In this document: piece by piece, positions 53,433-63,529 of the stretch | How the letters are laid out: each line of letters opens with the position of its first letter | Numbering within the stretch: the stretch's first letter is position 1 | From: CBDAPE01 sp965198325 | GTDB lineage: Bacteria; Pseudomonadota; Alphaproteobacteria; UBA828; JAPUJA01 | Length of the DNA stretch: 64,000 nucleotides | Reading direction: 5' to 3' | Assembly: GCA_965198325.1 (NCBI GenBank) | Contig: CBDAPE010000015.1 | Location: forward strand, 1 to 64,000 | Program-made: the position numbers and the translations under genes | Notes under the pieces: generated by a model | What the model was told of the DNA's origin: nothing | Seen by the model: only the letters and a program-made list of their open reading frames with translations | Database searches by the model: none

Positions 53433-55028
53433 ATGATTCAATTTTCGTTCAAACGTGCCGCCGCGTGCGTCGCGCTGAGCGCCGCACTGGCATTTGGCGC
53501 CGGCATGGCCGCCAAGCCCGCGAACGCCGGCGGAACCTTCATCTACGGAATGCCCATCGATCACAGCATTCTCGATCCGCACGTGACCTGCGGCTGGATG
53601 GCAAAGATGGTCAACTACCAAATTTATGAATCGCTCGTGGAGATCGACCTGCACAGCAAAGAGTGGCCGACAAAATTGAAAGGACAGCTCGCAGAATCCT
53701 GGGAGATCTCGGACGACGGCACGGAATACACCTTCAATCTGCGGCACGGCGTCAAGTTCTCCGACGGCACAGACTTCGATGCCCACGCCGTCAAATATAA
53801 TTTCGACCGCTTCCTGAACCCAGATGCGTCGCATTTCTACGATGTGGCAAACGCGTACTTTGACTTCATCCGCTTCGTGGCCGACATCAAGTCAGTCGAC
53901 GTGATCGATGACTTCACGGTCAGAATTACACTTAACGGGCCAAACTACGAGTTCCTGCGGACGGGCATGGAAGACTGTCCGTCGATGTACATCATCAGCC
54001 CGACGGCCCTGCAGACTTACGGTGACGAAGGTATCCCGCTCCATCCGATCGGGACCGGGCCGTTCAAGTTTGTCGAACGCGATCCGAGCGTGAGCACGAC
54101 GCTGGTTCGCAATGATGACTACTGGGGCGAGCCAGCGAAGGTCGATACGCTCATCTTCCGTATTCTCGAAGATCCGGCCACTCGCGTGAATGCGCTGCTT
54201 GCCGGCGAGGTCCACGCCATCCAGGATCCGCCCTGGGACGAGATCGAGGGCCTGGCGGAAGAGGGCTTCATCATCACCAAGAACGAGAACGCGCCCACGA
54301 TCTGGTATCTCAGCTACAACATGAAAAACCCGGTCATGCAGGATGTCCGGGTGCGCCAGGCGATCAACTACGCGATCGACAAGGACGGGATCGTCGAGAA
54401 GATTCTATACGGCTACGGCAAGCCCGCCTACGGCATGTTGAACGCCGGAACCTTCGCTTACGATCCGGACTTCGTGAGCTACACCCACGATCCGGACAAG
54501 GCCCGCGAGCTTCTCGTCGAGGCCGGCTATGCCGACGGGCTCGACCTCGACTTCGACGTGATGATCTACGGCACCGGTGAACTGCTCGAAAAGTGGATTC
54601 AGCGCGATCTCAAAAAGGTCGGGATCAATTTAAATCTCAACAAGATGGAATGGCTCGCCTACCTCGACAAATGGGTCCCGGGCATGCCCGAGGAAGTCCA
54701 CATGAACGAAATGATCTGGGGTGAACAGTTGCCCCGTTGGACCGCATTCGGCTTACGCTGCGATCGCGCGCCATGGACCGGCAACAATATCGGCTGGTAC
54801 TGCAACGAGGACATGGACAAGATCTTCCAGCAGGCGCTCGTGACCGCCGACCAGGCGGAAGCTGCGGCGCTCTACCAGAAAGCGGATTCGTGGATCATGC
54901 TGAACGATCCCGCGAACGCGCCGATCTATCACTACTTCAACCCCATCGCGCTCCACCCATCGGTCACGGGATTCACCAACTCCCCGTCCAACTGGTGGGA
55001 TTTTTCACGGGTCTCGGTTGGGGAATAA
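53433..55028 (+). CDS. ABC transporter substrate-binding protein, dipeptide/oligopeptide type
   Basis: 531 residues from ATG 53433, chosen because the signal peptide (KRAAACVALSAALAFGAGM, cleavage after ANA) follows it and AAAAGGGAG lies upstream. SBP_bac_5 family: LAESWEISDDGTEYTFNLR, FSDGTDFDAHAVKYNFDR, GTGPFKFVERD and RQAINYAIDKDGIV. It captures a peptide-like or amine solute in the periplasm. First gene of the transporter operon; a strong hairpin follows. Confidence 0.93.
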   Translation: MIQFSFKRAAACVALSAALAFGAGMAAKPANAGGTFIYGMPIDHSILDPHVTCGWMAKMVNYQIYESLVEIDLHSKEWPTKLKGQLAESWEISDDGTEYTFNLRHGVKFSDGTDFDAHAVKYNFDRFLNPDASHFYDVANAYFDFIRFVADIKSVDVIDDFTVRITLNGPNYEFLRTGMEDCPSMYIISPTALQTYGDEGIPLHPIGTGPFKFVERDPSVSTTLVRNDDYWGEPAKVDTLIFRILEDPATRVNALLAGEVHAIQDPPWDEIEGLAEEGFIITKNENAPTIWYLSYNMKNPVMQDVRVRQAINYAIDKDGIVEKILYGYGKPAYGMLNAGTFAYDPDFVSYTHDPDKARELLVEAGYADGLDLDFDVMIYGTGELLEKWIQRDLKKVGINLNLNKMEWLAYLDKWVPGMPEEVHMNEMIWGEQLPRWTAFGLRCDRAPWTGNNIGWYCNEDMDKIFQQALVTADQAEAAALYQKADSWIMLNDPANAPIYHYFNPIALHPSVTGFTNSPSNWWDFSRVSVGE

Positions 55029-55051
55029 GCCGCTCAGCGCAGCCCATAACG

Positions 55052-55093
55052 GGGAGAGGACCGCCACCCGCTACGGGGTGGCGGTCCTCTCCC
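55052..55093 (+). terminator. 18-bp perfect stem-loop between binding protein and permease
   Basis: GGGAGAGGACCGCCACCC (55052-55069) pairs with its exact complement at 55076-55093 around GCTACG. There is no T-run, so it probably protects the binding-protein transcript or lowers readthrough to the permeases. Confidence 0.75.
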
Positions 55094-55180
55094 GCTCTCC
55101 ATCCAGCGGGAGACATTCTTTTCACTCCAGAGGCGATGGGGGCGGCGGACCGTACATTCGGCGCTTGAATTAACCGAGTC

Positions 55181-56149
55181 ATGGCACGCTTCATCATCGC
55201 CCGCTTGCTTCTGGTCTTCCCCGTGTTGTTCGGGGTCTCGATCATCGTCTTTCTATTGGTCCAGCTCGCGCCGGGCGACGTGACCTCGACGCTGCTAGGA
55301 CCCATGGCATCGGAGAGCGCGAAAGAGGTTCTGCGCAAGGACATGGGTCTCGACCGCTCCCTGCCCGTGCAGTATGGCCACTGGCTGGGCTCCGTTTTGC
55401 AAGGCGATATCGGGACCTCCTGGGTGCACAAGCGCCCGGTCGCCGACATCGTGCTTCCGAAATTCGCCAATACGGCGCTGCTCGCCGGCTCGGCTGCGCT
55501 GCTCGCCTACATCATCGGTTTCTTCTCGGGTATCTTCGCGGCCGCCAAGGCCCACACGATCTACGACCGCATCGTCATGGCCTTCGTGCTCGTCATCGGC
55601 AGCATGCCGCTCTATTGGGCGGGCCTCATCCTCGTCCTCATCTTCGCGCTGACCTGGCGCTGGCTGCCGGCGACGGGAATGATGAAATTCGTCGGCGGCG
55701 GCGGTGCGCTCGACGTGCTGAACCATCTCATTCTTCCCGCGGTCGCCGCGTCCCTGCCCTCGGCGGCGCTGGTTGCACGCATGACCCGCGCGACCATGAT
55801 CGAAACCCTGAGCCAGAATTACATCCGGGTGGCGCGCGCCAAGGGCATCCCGCGCGGGCTCATCCTGCGCAAGCACGCGCTGCGCAACGCGCTGCCGCCA
55901 ATCGTTACCGTCGGCGGCATGGAACTCGGTTATCTGCTGGGCGGCGTCGTCTTCATCGAGGTGGTGTTCGCCTGGCCCGGATTGGGATTCCAACTCTACA
56001 ACTCGATCATCGGACGCGACATTCCCACGGTTCAGGGAGCCGTGATCGTGATCGCGCTGGCCTTCGTCCTGATCAATCTCGCGGTCGACGTGCTCAACGC
56101 CTATCTCGATCCTGCGACCCGGGCGGCCGAGGGGGGGCGCGGCCGATGA
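55181..56149 (+). CDS. ABC transporter permease 1 (DppB type)
   Basis: 322 residues, six TM helices, N-terminal ARFIIARLLLVFPVLFGVS and GLDRSLPVQYGHWLGSVLQG typical of DppB/OppB; EAA loop with RVARAKGIPRGLILRKHAL. Overlaps permease 2 by ATGA. Intact. Confidence 0.94.
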   Translation: MARFIIARLLLVFPVLFGVSIIVFLLVQLAPGDVTSTLLGPMASESAKEVLRKDMGLDRSLPVQYGHWLGSVLQGDIGTSWVHKRPVADIVLPKFANTALLAGSAALLAYIIGFFSGIFAAAKAHTIYDRIVMAFVLVIGSMPLYWAGLILVLIFALTWRWLPATGMMKFVGGGGALDVLNHLILPAVAASLPSAALVARMTRATMIETLSQNYIRVARAKGIPRGLILRKHALRNALPPIVTVGGMELGYLLGGVVFIEVVFAWPGLGFQLYNSIIGRDIPTVQGAVIVIALAFVLINLAVDVLNAYLDPATRAAEGGRGR

Positions 56150-57039
56150 CGGACGTCGCGACCCAGATCGATCATGGCCAACGGCTGCGCGTGGCGTGGC
56201 GCACCCTGGTTGGGGGCTGGCGGGCTTTCGCCAGGGACAAAGCGTCGCTCGCCGCGCTCGCCTACCTGCTGTTCGTCGTCATCGTCGCGATCTTCGCCCC
56301 CTACATCGCGCCCTACGATCCCTACGAGGACATCGCGTGGCGCAATTCACCACCCGGCGTCGAGGGGCTTATCTTCGGCGCCGACGGTGACGGACGGGAC
56401 GTTCTCTCGCGGGTCATCTGGGGCGGGCGGATCTCGCTCCTCATGGGCGTTGCACCTACCTTTCTCGCGATGATCGTCAGCCTCTTGATCGGCGTCTTCG
56501 CGGCCTATATCGGCCGGTGGATAGACCAGGTCGTCATGCGCATCCTCGATATGTTCTTCGCCTTTCCGATCGTCCTGATGGCGACTGTCGTCGCCGGAAT
56601 CCTCAAGCCCGGTTTGCTCACGGTCTGTATCGCAATCTTCATCGCGCTTTTGCCTTACATTACCCGCCTGGTACGCACGACGACCATTCAAATCAAGAGC
56701 GAACCCTATATCGAGGCCGCGCGGGCCGGCGGGGCCAGCGACTGGGCGATCGTTACGCGCTACGTCTTCCCCAACGTCGTCGCGCCCGTGATCGTCTACG
56801 CGACGACGCTCATGGGCCTGATGATAGTGCTGGGCTCGGCCTTGGGTTTCCTCGGCTTCGGCGTTCAGCCGCCCGTCGCCGACTGGGGCACGATGGTCGA
56901 GGAAGGCCGTGTCGTGCTGCGCAAGGCGCCCCACGTGACGATCTTCCCCGGGGTCGCGATCGTGACCACGGCACTCGCCTTCGGCTTTATCGGCGACGGC
57001 CTGCGCGATGCGCTCGATCCGCGCAGCCGGGGCCGCTGA
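56146..57039 (+). CDS. ABC transporter permease 2 (DppC type)
   Basis: 297 residues from ATG 56146. N-terminal cytoplasmic stretch, then APYIAPYDPYEDIAW and GADGDGRDVLSRVIWGGRIS, the DppC/OppC signature, and EAA loop EAARAGGASDWAIVTRYVFP. Forms the channel with permease 1. Intact. Confidence 0.94.
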   Translation: MTDVATQIDHGQRLRVAWRTLVGGWRAFARDKASLAALAYLLFVVIVAIFAPYIAPYDPYEDIAWRNSPPGVEGLIFGADGDGRDVLSRVIWGGRISLLMGVAPTFLAMIVSLLIGVFAAYIGRWIDQVVMRILDMFFAFPIVLMATVVAGILKPGLLTVCIAIFIALLPYITRLVRTTTIQIKSEPYIEAARAGGASDWAIVTRYVFPNVVAPVIVYATTLMGLMIVLGSALGFLGFGVQPPVADWGTMVEEGRVVLRKAPHVTIFPGVAIVTTALAFGFIGDGLRDALDPRSRGR

Positions 57040-57056
57040 GGCGGGGAGACCGGGAC

Positions 57057-58049
57057 ATGGGCGAGCCACTGCTTCGGGTCGAGGGTTTGCGCACCCATTT
57101 CCGGTTGCGCACGGGGGTGCTCAAGGCGGTCGACGATGTCTCCTTTTCAGTGGAGCCCGGCAAGGTGCTCGGCATCGTCGGCGAATCGGGCTCGGGCAAG
57201 AGCGTGACGGCTCTTTCGATACTCGGCCTGATCGACCCGCCGGGGAAGATCGAGAGCGGCCGGATTTTCTATCGCGACCAGGACCTGCTTGGCCTGCCCG
57301 AGGCCGAGATGGCAAAACGGATCCGGGGCAACCGGATCGGCATGATTTTTCAGGACCCGATGACCTCGCTCAACCCGTCGTTCACGATCGGCGATCAGAT
57401 CACCGAGGGCATCACCGCCCATCAGCAGGTCAGTAAAAGGGAAGCAAAGACCAAGACCGTCGAGCTGCTCCGCCTCGTCGGCATTCCCCATCCCGAAGAT
57501 CGCTATACGGACTACCCCCACCATTTCAGCGGCGGGATGCGCCAGCGGGTGTTGATCGCCGCAGCGATCGCCTGCGAACCCGACCTGCTGATTGCCGACG
57601 AGCCGACCACCGCGCTCGACGTGACCATCCAGGCCCAGATCCTCCGCCTGCTGGCCGACCTGCAAAAGCGGCTGAACAGCGCGATGATCCTGATTACCCA
57701 CGATCTCGGCGTGGTCGCCGCGATGGCTGACGATGTTTTGGTGATGTATGCGGGCCGGATGGTCGAATACGCCGACGTGAAGACGCTGTTTCGCAATCCC
57801 CAGCACCCCTACACCGTGGCCCTGCTCGATTCGGTTATCGGGCTGGACGAGCCGGCGGACTCCGAGCTCCGTTCGATCCAGGGTTTGCCGCCAGTCCCCG
57901 TCGACATGCCGCAGGGTTGCAGCTTCCGGCCGCGTTGTTCCCGGGCCATCGAGATCTGCGCACAGACCTTTCCGCCGCTTCGCGCCCGCGACCCCGACCA
58001 TCCCGTCGCCTGCCATTTGATCGATGGCGGGCCCGAGGAGACATCGTGA
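57057..58049 (+). CDS. ABC transporter ATP-binding protein 1 (DppD type)
   Basis: 330 residues from ATG 57057. Walker A GESGSGKS, Q-loop FQDPMTSLNP, signature FSGGMRQRV, Walker B LLIADEPTTALD and His in ITHDLGV; the C-terminal oligopeptide-transport region has CSFRPRCSRAIEIC. The stop overlaps the next start as GTGA. Intact. Confidence 0.95.
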   Translation: MGEPLLRVEGLRTHFRLRTGVLKAVDDVSFSVEPGKVLGIVGESGSGKSVTALSILGLIDPPGKIESGRIFYRDQDLLGLPEAEMAKRIRGNRIGMIFQDPMTSLNPSFTIGDQITEGITAHQQVSKREAKTKTVELLRLVGIPHPEDRYTDYPHHFSGGMRQRVLIAAAIACEPDLLIADEPTTALDVTIQAQILRLLADLQKRLNSAMILITHDLGVVAAMADDVLVMYAGRMVEYADVKTLFRNPQHPYTVALLDSVIGLDEPADSELRSIQGLPPVPVDMPQGCSFRPRCSRAIEICAQTFPPLRARDPDHPVACHLIDGGPEETS

Positions 58050-59026
58050 GCGAGCCCCTCCTCTCGGTCCGCGGCCTGGTCAAGCATTTCAGGCTCAAGC
58101 CCAAGAAGCTGTTCGAGGCACCGCCCATGCTTAAGGCGGTGGACAATATCGATTTCGACGTGGCCAGGGGCGAAACCCTCGGACTGGTCGGCGAATCGGG
58201 CTGCGGCAAGACGACCACGGCCCGGCTCATCTTGCGCCTGATCGAATCGACCGCGGGCGAAGTGACGCTCGACGGCGTCGACGTGCTCAAGAGCAGCCGG
58301 GCCGATCTGCAGCGTGAACGCCGCCAGATGCAGCTCGTCTTTCAGGATCCGGTCTCCTCGCTCAACCCACGCATGTCGGTCGGCCGCTCGATCTCCGAGC
58401 CCTTGCGCTTCCACGGCATCGGCAAGAAGGCCGAGCGCTACGCCCAGACGCGGGACTATCTCGAGATCGTCGGTCTGTCGAGAGATTACTTCGACCGCCT
58501 GCCCCACGAATTCTCTGGCGGTCAGGCTCAGCGCGTCGGCATAGCGCGCGCGCTCATCCTGCGTCCCAAACTGCTCATCCTCGACGAGCCGGTCTCAGCG
58601 CTCGACGTCTCGATCCGCGCCCAGATCCTCAATCTCCTGCTCGACCTGCAGAATGAGTTCGGCCTCACTTACGTCTTTATCTCCCACGATCTTTCGGTCG
58701 TGAAACATGTCTGCGACCGCACGGCGGTACTCTATCTCGGCAAGATCGTCGAGCTCGCCGAGAGCGAACAGCTCTATAGCGAGCCGCTGCACCCCTACAC
58801 CCAGGCCCTGATCCGGGCGATCCCTTTGGCCGATCCCGACGCCAAGAGTGCCTATGAGCTGGGCGGCATCGAGGGTGACGTGCCGAGCCCGATCAATCCG
58901 CCCAAGGGCTGTGCCTTCCACACTCGCTGCCCTCACGCGATGGAGCGCTGCCGACAGGAACGCCCGGCGCTTCGCGACCTGGGCCAGGGCCACCAAGTCT
59001 CCTGCTTTCTCTATGACGAAAGGTGA
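58046..59026 (+). CDS. ABC transporter ATP-binding protein 2 (DppF type)
   Basis: 326 residues, GTG start. Walker A GESGCGKT, Q-loop FQDPVSSLNP, signature FSGGQAQRVG, Walker B LLILDEPVSALD, His ISHDLSVV, C-terminal CAFHTRCPHAMERC. Heterodimer partner of protein 1; six bases before the peptidase gene. Intact. Confidence 0.95.
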   Translation: MSEPLLSVRGLVKHFRLKPKKLFEAPPMLKAVDNIDFDVARGETLGLVGESGCGKTTTARLILRLIESTAGEVTLDGVDVLKSSRADLQRERRQMQLVFQDPVSSLNPRMSVGRSISEPLRFHGIGKKAERYAQTRDYLEIVGLSRDYFDRLPHEFSGGQAQRVGIARALILRPKLLILDEPVSALDVSIRAQILNLLLDLQNEFGLTYVFISHDLSVVKHVCDRTAVLYLGKIVELAESEQLYSEPLHPYTQALIRAIPLADPDAKSAYELGGIEGDVPSPINPPKGCAFHTRCPHAMERCRQERPALRDLGQGHQVSCFLYDER

Positions 59027-59032
59027 ATAGCG

Positions 59033-60217
59033 ATGGCGATGCATGAGCCCGGTTCCTTCGGCCGCCAAGAATTCGAGCAGCGCGTCGAACGGGTCCGCCG
59101 CCTGATGACCAAGGCGAAGCTCGACGGCCTGTTGATCACGTCGGAGGCGAACATCGAATATCTCTCGGGCTTTACGACCCAGTTCGCCTGGAACAGCCCA
59201 ACCCGGCCCTGGTATCTCGTGCTGCCGCGCATCGGCGAGGCGCAAGCGGTGATTCCCGAGGTGGGGCTGACCAACTGGCGCGCGACCTCCTGGGTTTCCG
59301 CGATCCACAGCTGGCCCTCGCCCAGGCCCGAAAACGAAGGCCTCGACATTCTCAGAAACGTGATCGGCGAACTCCGGCGACGCTTCGGACGGATCGGCGC
59401 CGAACTGGGGCCTGAAACCCGGATCGGCATGCCTGTGGCCGATCTGCTGCGGCTCAAACGCGCGATCCGGCCGCTTTCTTTGGCCGACGGCTCCGGCGTC
59501 ATGCGCGAGGCCCGCATGGTCAAGTCGCCCGCCGAGGTTCGCCGCATCCGGCATATCTGCCAGATCGTCTCCGACGCCTTTGGGGCGTTGCCGAAGATGG
59601 TGAAACCCGGCGATACGGAAGCCGATCTGGTGCGCAAGTTTCAGGCCGATATCCTGCTCCGGGGCGCGGAGAAGACGCCCTACACCGCGATCGGCTCCGG
59701 ACAGGGCGGTTATGCGAGCATCGTCATGGGGCCAACAAACCGGCGGCTGCGCAAGGGCGATATCTTTCTCATCGACACGGGCTCGCGCTGGGGCGGCTAT
59801 TTCAGCGATTTCGACCGCAACATCGCGATTGGCAAACCCACCGATGAGACGCGCCGCGTCCACGAGGCGGTCTTCCTCGCGACCGACGCCGGCATTGCCG
59901 CGGCCCGGCCGGGAAACCGCGCGTCGGACGTGTTCCACGCCCAGGCCCAGGCGCTCGAGGCCCAGGGATTCGCGGTCGGCAATGTCGGCCGGTTCGGCCA
60001 TGGGCTGGGAAAGGTGATGACCGAGCCGCCCTCGAATAAACCGGGCGACGAGACGAAACTGGCGCCGGGGATGGTCCTGACCATAGAGCCCGGCGCGATG
60101 TACGGGCGGGGGAAGATCCACGTCCACGAAGAAAACCTCGTGATCACCGAGACGGGCTGCCGCCTGCTCAGCCGGCGCGCGCCCCGGGAGATGCCGGTCG
60201 TGAAGGGGTTCGGCTAG
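59033..60217 (+). CDS. M24-family metallopeptidase-like enzyme (Xaa-Pro dipeptidase type)
   Basis: 394 residues. Creatinase N-domain (RVRRLMTKAKLDGLLIT, ANIEYLSGFTTQF) and catalytic pita-bread domain with all five metal ligands: FLIDTGSRWGGYFSDFDR (two Asp), FGHGLGK (His), TIEPGAMYG (Glu) and HEENLVIT (Glu). Likely hydrolyses the imported peptide-like solute or, as in DddP, a related compound. Last gene of the transporter operon, which suggests uptake and cleavage are coupled. Intact. Confidence 0.9.
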   Translation: MAMHEPGSFGRQEFEQRVERVRRLMTKAKLDGLLITSEANIEYLSGFTTQFAWNSPTRPWYLVLPRIGEAQAVIPEVGLTNWRATSWVSAIHSWPSPRPENEGLDILRNVIGELRRRFGRIGAELGPETRIGMPVADLLRLKRAIRPLSLADGSGVMREARMVKSPAEVRRIRHICQIVSDAFGALPKMVKPGDTEADLVRKFQADILLRGAEKTPYTAIGSGQGGYASIVMGPTNRRLRKGDIFLIDTGSRWGGYFSDFDRNIAIGKPTDETRRVHEAVFLATDAGIAAARPGNRASDVFHAQAQALEAQGFAVGNVGRFGHGLGKVMTEPPSNKPGDETKLAPGMVLTIEPGAMYGRGKIHVHEENLVITETGCRLLSRRAPREMPVVKGFG

Positions 60218-60440
60218 ACCCAGGCGAAATAGCGCTCGAACTCCCAGTGGGTTACCGCGTGGGCCGTCGGACAGATGTCGATTTCAGCCACCCAGGCGGT
60301 GAAGTTCCGCCACCCGTCTGCCCTGAGCTGGGCGCAAAGCTCAACGATGGCGCCGCCGAAGATCGCCCTCACCCAACATGTCGGCAAGCCGGCGGGCGCT
60401 GTCATCATCGCGTGACTTGATCAACCCGTCGTCGAGCATC
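60214..60440 (-). pseudogene. C-terminal remnant of a glutamine-synthetase-like gene
   Basis: The minus-strand frame from 60408 ends FGGAIVELCAQLRADGWRNF and VTHWEFERYFAWV, which resembles the C-terminal end of glutamine synthetase family proteins. A second frame just upstream reads IKSRDDDSARRLADMLGEG and seems to be the preceding part, shifted by a base. No catalytic region is present. Weak but coherent. Confidence 0.45.
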
Positions 60441-60539
60441 TCCCTCCCCGAACCGTCCGCGACAGCCTGCGGGACAGGCTGGTGCGATAGCCTATCGCAG
60501 GCCGCGTGGCAAGGCGAAGTCGGAGCCGGCCGTCAAGCC

Positions 60540-61984
60540 CTATCGTTGGGGGCGCGCGCCCTCGAGCGGCAGAGAGACGATCGCGCGCAAGCCTCCGCCA
60601 GACCGGTTTTCCAGAGTCAGTTCGCCGCCATGAGAGCGGACGATGGACCGGGCGACAGCAAGCCCGAGGCCAACGCCTCCGGTCTCGGGGCTGCGGGATT
60701 CTTCGAGGCGCACGAAGGGCTCGAATACTTCGGCCAGGCGATCGTCGGGTATCCCCGGACCGTCATCATCGACCACGATGCGCGGACCCTCGGGGCGATC
60801 CTCGAGCGATATGCGGGCTCGCTCGCCGTGGCGCACCGCGTTGTCGATCAAATTCCGGATAACCCGCTTGAATGCGACGGTCCTGCAGGCGTAAGGCAAT
60901 CTGTCGGCACCCGCGAAGGCGACGGGGTAGCCCAGGTCGGCCACGTCGTCCGCAAGGCTTTGCAGAAGCGCAGCCAGATCGACCGTGCGGGTCTCCTCGC
61001 TCGCCGCATCTTCGCGGGTAAAGGCGAGCGTCGCCTCGCTGATCCGTTCCATCTCGTCCAGCGTCTCGATGATCTTCTCGCGGACCGCGATGTCTTCCAC
61101 AAACTCGGCGCGCAGCCGCAGGGTCGTGATCGGGGTACGAAGATCATGGCTGATTGCAGCCAACATGCGGGTGCGGTCCTGAACGAAGCGAGCCAACCGC
61201 TCCTGCATGGCATTGAACGCCCGGGTCGCCTGACGCAGCTCGATCGGCCCCGATTCGGCCAGCGGCGGAATGCTTTCGCCGCGGCCCAGCCGGTCTGCCG
61301 CGCCGGCGAAGGCCCGGAGCGAGCGGGTGAGCCGGCGTACCGTAAGGGCGACAATGCCGAGGACTGCGACCGCCATCAACGCCGTCGAGATTATTGCAGG
61401 CCAGGCGAGACCCGCCGCCGGGCGAGGCAACAGGGCTCGGACATTCAGCCAGGCGCCGTTGGCAAGCGGGACGGAGAGAACCAGAGTCAACTGAAGACGC
61501 GGATGGTGATTGTGACCCGAGAAGTCCCAAACTTCGTTTTCGTCGTCGTCGTCATCTTCATCGTCCTCTTCCCAGGGTTCGTCGTCACCGCCATGATCGT
61601 GCGCCGGGAAGTTTTCGCTAGGCATCTTTTCAAGTCTGGCCCGGACCGGCACCGTGGTCCCCAGCATTTCGCTCAGGACGTTCGAAAGGTAGCGGGAAAC
61701 GCGATCATTCCCCCCGGTCTCGAGGATTCTTTCAGGATCGGCACTGAAGACCTGATGGGGCGCGCTCGCCGCGGCAAGTACCCGGTCGTGCAGTTCAGCC
61801 GGCGTCTCCTAGAGAAGACGAGCGACGGAGCCCGTGCGGGCAAGGATCCGCTGGTGGCCTGCCTCCTCAAGCACTTCGCGTCGATCATCGACAATAATGA
61901 TGATCGTGACGACCTGCGCCACCGCAAGCGCGGCGAGCAGCAGCACGATAAGCTGGCCTGCCAGGCTCTTGGGAACGAGCCGGA

Positions 61985-61988
<4 letters not shown>
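60540..61988 (-). pseudogene. Sensor histidine kinase with acidic/His-rich sensor loop, interrupted by an amber codon
   Basis: GTG at 61988 overlaps the regulator stop (GTGA). TM1 SLAGQLIVLLLAALAVAQVV is followed by TAG at 61809-61811 (codon 60); the same frame continues through the periplasmic loop, TM2 (AIISTALMAVAVLGIVAL), HAMP, H-box AISHDLRTPI, N-box RNLIDNAVRHG, and G-boxes VDDDGPGIP and GGVGLGLAVA. The loop has a run EEDDEDDDDDENE preceded by HDHGGDDEP and followed by GHNHHP. A metal or calcium ligand is the natural guess. The kinase part lacks a good start after the stop, so the gene is probably inactive, or the stop is an error. Confidence 0.85.
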
Positions 61989-62707
<719 letters not shown>

Positions 62708-62902
62708 TGTCCTGACGCGCGTTATCGTTACACCCTGCTATATAGGCTGCGGGTGGAGGATTCGAGGACTCAAAAGTGTAACGAATTATGTCATGGCGCT
62801 CGACCGCGACAGCCCGCGACAGAATCGGCTCTCCGCGGGTGAACTTTCGAGACATTCGGCCCTTACATTTTCTCCATTGCAACGTCGAAAACGGAGATTC
62901 CG

Positions 62903-63418
62903 ATGAAGAAGCTTTCGAAAACCGCGCTTGCCGGTGCGGCCCTCCTCACCCTCGGCGTGATCACCGCCGACACGGTCTATGCATCCGGCGATCGCCGTTG
63001 CGGCGGCGAACGAGTCGACCATGGCGGACCTGGCGTATTCGGTTCCCACGGCGAGCACCGCGGATTCAATATGATCGAGACGTTCGATATCAACGGCGAC
63101 GGGGCGCTCACCCAGGTCGAAATCGACGAAAGCCGTGCCGCGCGGTTCGTCGAATTCGACAACAGCGGCGATAGCCGTCTGAGCCTGGTCGAATTCGAAG
63201 GCCTCTGGGCGAGCTATACCCGAGAGCATATGGTCGACCGCTTCCAGGATTTGGACGCGGACGGCGACGGGCAGGTGACCGCGGCGGAATTCAGCCAGCC
63301 GACAAACGAAATTGTCGCCCGCGTGGATCGAAACGACGATGGCAAGCTCGACCACCGCGACAAAGGGTACGGCCATCACGAAGACGATTATGGGAAAGAC
63401 GACGATCACGACGACTAA
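62903..63418 (+). CDS. Secreted EF-hand calcium-binding protein
   Basis: 171 residues. Signal peptide (KKLSKTALAGAALLTLG, cleavage near VYA-SG) then EF-hand loops DINGDGALTQVE, DNSGDSRLSLVE, DADGDGQVTAAE and DRNDDGKLDHRD, with a His/Asp-rich tail. Acts outside the cytoplasm. ATG at 62903. It is divergent from the acidic-loop two-component system across 195 bp, so it is probably its target. Intact. Confidence 0.9.
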   Translation: MKKLSKTALAGAALLTLGVITADTVYASGDRRCGGERVDHGGPGVFGSHGEHRGFNMIETFDINGDGALTQVEIDESRAARFVEFDNSGDSRLSLVEFEGLWASYTREHMVDRFQDLDADGDGQVTAAEFSQPTNEIVARVDRNDDGKLDHRDKGYGHHEDDYGKDDDHDD

Positions 63419-63529
63419 GGCGCCACCGGCGAATCCTCCCGTCGCCGGTTCCCGGCTGCGGGTCGGCGGGGCACCTCGGCCTTTCCGACCCGCGGCACTT
63501 CATCGCAAGACAACACGGTGGCAGCGGGG

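Noticed and set aside
6539..61811. TAG as a sense codon (pyrrolysine or amber suppression), because several genes carry in-frame TAG
   Set aside because: Many intact genes in the window end in TAG (for example at 40995, 47035, 50379 and 60217), and frameshifts and TGA stops are equally common, so decay or errors explain the pattern better.
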